DNA from: Alphaproteobacteria bacterium
Lineage (GTDB): Bacteria; Pseudomonadota; Alphaproteobacteria; UBA1280; UBA12223
Assembly: GCA_003450915.1 (NCBI GenBank)
Contig: DMEM01000088.1
Coordinates: forward strand, 1 to 9,000
Length of the DNA: 9,000 nucleotides
Reading direction: 5' to 3'
Position numbers and translations under genes: made by a program. Numbering within the stretch: the first letter of the stretch is position 1; every line of letters starts with the position of its first letter. Below, piece after piece: positions 6,864 to 9,000 of this stretch. A model generated the notes under the pieces. That model was not told the origin of the DNA and did not search any database. It worked only from the letters and a program-made list of their open reading frames with translations.

Positions 6864-8488
6864 CTCTCCACTCCATTATTCTTCTTATCTTCATACATCC
6901 TCTTGTCAGCAACCTCTTTAAGTTTTAAGCCACAATCGCCTTCACTTGGATAGTGTGCTCCGCCGATTGAACAGCCAACTTGAATTTCTTCATTTAAATC
7001 AGGAATAATAAACGAATCTGCTATAAGTTCTTTTACCTTTTTAACATACTTTTTCAAGTCTGTAGCTTTAGCTCCTTTAATAATTACTGTGTACTCATCG
7101 CCACCTAATCGAGCGACAAAATGAGGTTCTTTAAATAGCTCCATTAAACGCTCTGAAATGCCTTTTAAAATCATATCCCCAGCAGTATGACCATACGTAT
7201 CATTTACAGGCTTAAACTTATTCAAATCAATGAATAATATCAATGCTTGATCAACATCTGAAAGCTTTTGTAGCTCTATATCACAGCTAGTTTTATTATT
7301 AGCTCCAGTTAAGTGATCTAGCCCTGCGATATTCTTAGAATAGTTATCAATAATACGCTCTTTCATAGTTTTTGTGATTGGCTTATCATGTCTCATAATT
7401 TTATCTAGTGTGCTAACTGCAATTCCTAATGATTTTGCAGTCTTCGCAATATCATCATTAAAGCAAATTTTAGCAGTCCTGATAGTATCTCTAACAATAT
7501 ATAAGTCTTTAGCCGCTCTTGGCGCTAGTTTAGGAGCTCTTTTCTGATTATTAGATTTTTTTACAATTCTAATCGCACTTGCGATAATTAAAGCTCCGCC
7601 AACCGCTTCCAAGGGAAGTAATGTAGGAGCTGGAATATTAGTAAATAACGATGCTACATACTGAACAGGCAATGTAAACGCTGGAACAAATGCAAGAACT
7701 GTAAAGAAATTAGTTCCGCCAATATGCTTAGTTGCAATTAGCTCTGTATATCTCATAACTGCCATAATTACAGCACCAACACCAAGAGCTAAGAAGAATG
7801 GTTTCATTGAAAAGAACATTTCCTTATTCGGTACAATATGGGGCATACTCTCATTAAACCCTAACTTCATAGCTGAGAATAAAATAAAAGCATAAATTAA
7901 TGATGTAATTGCTAAAATGTAACCTGTTACTCTCATTTCAGATTTATAATCACCTGTTGCATAATTACTCTGTTTATGTTTTTCTGCAACTCTTGTTCTT
8001 AAAACCATTGAAACAACTATAAGACCAATCCAAAATAAACCCTGATAACGAAATTCCATTGGTATTGTTGAAATAACAAGAGCCAAACCTAATAGTATTG
8101 AGGCAACTCCCAGCTTAGATTTTATAACTAGCTTACCAGTAACTAAGAATAAATATATTATCGATACAACAATTGTTGATCTAGCTAATAAAGTAGTTTC
8201 TATAACACTAAGCCCTGTAGCATAAGCAGCAAAACAAAATAGATTTGTTAATATTTGTAAAGTTCCGAAACTCCACGTATAGCTACTTTTCAGAGTTTCA
8301 ATTGATAATCTCCCGGGACCCGCCATAATTAATAATAAGAATGAACCACCAATCATAGATAATAGAACAACAACCAAACCATTAACATTTTCAACATAAG
8401 ATGAGATAGTTTTTAAATACATTGCAGACACTGCCCACATAAGAGCTGTTAGATAAGCATAAATCCAGCCTTTTTTCATATTAGCCAT
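6860..8488 (-). CDS. EamA/DMT-type membrane transporter domain fused to a GGDEF diguanylate cyclase domain
   Basis: A 542-residue fusion. Residues 1-310 contain about ten hydrophobic segments (near 7, 36, 71, 96, 124, 150, 188, 228, 258, 289) in the two-times-five pattern of drug/metabolite transporters. Residues about 343-385 form a charged helical linker whose middle, DIAKTAKSLGIAVSTLDKIM, resembles a helix-turn-helix. Residues about 389-540 are a GGDEF domain, which makes cyclic di-GMP from two GTP: LDHLTG opening, metal-binding Asp421 (FIDLNKF), D430/H434/D438 in NDTYGHTAGD, and signature GGDEY at 462-466 with the usual Phe replaced by Tyr. The RxxD product-inhibition site is absent (KEPH at 453-456). 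Catalytic residues look intact, so activity is plausible. The membrane half may sense a small molecule rather than carry it; this is inference. GAGGGG at 8499-8504 lies 10 bases before the ATG. Confidence 0.9.
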   Translation of the reverse strand: MANMKKGWIYAYLTALMWAVSAMYLKTISSYVENVNGLVVVLLSMIGGSFLLLIMAGPGRLSIETLKSSYTWSFGTLQILTNLFCFAAYATGLSVIETTLLARSTIVVSIIYLFLVTGKLVIKSKLGVASILLGLALVISTIPMEFRYQGLFWIGLIVVSMVLRTRVAEKHKQSNYATGDYKSEMRVTGYILAITSLIYAFILFSAMKLGFNESMPHIVPNKEMFFSMKPFFLALGVGAVIMAVMRYTELIATKHIGGTNFFTVLAFVPAFTLPVQYVASLFTNIPAPTLLPLEAVGGALIIASAIRIVKKSNNQKRAPKLAPRAAKDLYIVRDTIRTAKICFNDDIAKTAKSLGIAVSTLDKIMRHDKPITKTMKERIIDNYSKNIAGLDHLTGANNKTSCDIELQKLSDVDQALILFIDLNKFKPVNDTYGHTAGDMILKGISERLMELFKEPHFVARLGGDEYTVIIKGAKATDLKKYVKKVKELIADSFIIPDLNEEIQVGCSIGGAHYPSEGDCGLKLKEVADKRMYEDKKNNGVER

Positions 8489-8489
8489 A

Positions 8490-9000
8490 TTATTGTAACC
8501 CCTCTATATGCAAGTAAACACTATAAGCACCCCAAGAAACCATAACGATTAGTAAAAGCCAAACTGTTATAAAATAAGTTAAGCTATTTAGCAAATCCTC
8601 TTTTCGTCTTTTTTTCTCTGTTCTTCTATCTACTTTTACAACTCTTGTATCTTTAGTCCCGTTTCTACGCTGATTCTTACGTTTTTCTATACCATCTGGA
8701 GCCTTATCTGATAGCTCTATACCAAGGAATGACAAGGCTTCTTCTTGAGTCTCAACATTGTGAGATTCTTCTGGAGTCCAGTTATACTGATATTTATTTT
8801 GCTCGATACCATCCCAGCCTTTACCAATTTTAAAGTCAAATAAGTAACACAGATAGTGCACATACTCTTTGTAAGTCATATGTTGAGGATCGACTTTTTC
8901 ACCAACTACACGCACACCAACTTTTTCTCGACCAGCTCTTACAGCAGAATCGTCAAATTTGTAATTATAATGAGAAATATTATTTTCAGAATTATTTTTT
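8490..9000 (-). CDS. Unrecognised protein with a C-terminal membrane anchor, 5' end outside the window
   Basis: The frame is open from the right window edge to TAA at 8490-8492, giving 169 visible residues, so the true start probably lies beyond position 9000. A GTG at 8913-8915 and an ATG at 8878-8880 are in frame, but neither has a clear ribosome site, and the residues before them look coding. I do not recognise the protein. The visible part has an aromatic, acidic region (YKEYVHYLCYLF, then YQYNW), a strongly basic stretch (KRKNQRRN through EKKRRKED), one hydrophobic segment of about 23 residues (codons near 8514-8582), and a short 7-residue tail. The basic stretch before the helix predicts a cytoplasmic N-terminal domain tied to the inner membrane. 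One base separates its stop from the next ATG, so it is the first visible member of the three-gene operon. Confidence 0.75.
   Translation of the reverse strand, partial: KNNSENNISHYNYKFDDSAVRAGREKVGVRVVGEKVDPQHMTYKEYVHYLCYLFDFKIGKGWDGIEQNKYQYNWTPEESHNVETQEEALSFLGIELSDKAPDGIEKRKNQRRNGTKDTRVVKVDRRTEKKRRKEDLLNSLTYFITVWLLLIVMVSWGAYSVYLHIEGLQ
8499..8504 (-). promoter_or_regulatory. Ribosome binding site of the transporter-GGDEF gene
   Basis: GAGGGG on the minus strand lies within the last codons of the upstream gene, 10 bases before the chosen ATG (MANMKK). It supports that start over the internal ATG three codons later and points to translational coupling with the upstream gene. Confidence 0.65.

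Noticed and set aside
8490..8915. Starting the rightmost gene at GTG 8915
   Set aside because: There is no clear ribosome site, and coding-like sequence continues in frame to the window edge, so the gene is treated as 5' partial.
1..9000. CRISPR arrays, insertion sequences, toxin-antitoxin pairs or a replication origin
   Set aside because: No spaced repeat series, transposase, terminal inverted repeats or small paired toxin genes were seen on either strand.

Overview
The window is strongly AT-rich and its protein style (Lys, Asn and Ile rich), a tRNA-Arg with an encoded CCA end, and the tRNA-linked tyrosine recombinase suggest a low-GC gammaproteobacterium. Francisella or a close relative is my best guess from memory of that style, not from any search. 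No ribosomal or other marker gene is present, so the genus is unproven.

Left edge (1-1140): the 3' part of a tRNA-Arg(ACG), its own terminator, then a tyrosine recombinase (integrase) gene reading away from the tRNA. The integrase is broken. An in-frame TGA at 900-902 sits where the family usually has Trp, and about 20 codons seem to be missing just before it. The rest of the gene continues in the same frame to 1100 with the other catalytic residues. A strong bidirectional hairpin terminator (1105-1134) separates it from the operon that converges on it. This is the classic left end of an integrated island, with an integrase that has probably died.

Middle (1141-6353): a complete, intact type I restriction-modification operon on the minus strand, in the order hsdM-hsdS-hsdR. 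hsdM and hsdS overlap by one base and hsdS and hsdR are 24 bases apart. HsdM methylates, HsdS reads two half-sites through two target recognition domains, and HsdR is the translocase/nuclease. The HsdR architecture and length look like the shorter EcoAI/EcoEI-type (IB) enzymes. A 198-base intergenic region upstream of hsdM holds its likely promoter, an AT-rich palindrome, and a weak terminator for the next operon.

Right (6354-9000): three tightly packed minus-strand genes, all predicted membrane proteins. They are an unrecognised protein with a C-terminal membrane anchor (its 5' end runs off the window), a ten-helix EamA/DMT-type transporter domain fused through an HTH-like linker to a GGDEF diguanylate cyclase domain, and an unrecognised two-helix membrane protein. 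One base or a 4-base ATGA overlap separates them, so they are probably translated together and may work as one membrane signalling unit. The fusion protein and its two orphan partners are the least ordinary part of the window. Whether they belong to the same island as the restriction system cannot be decided here, because no second attachment site is visible.
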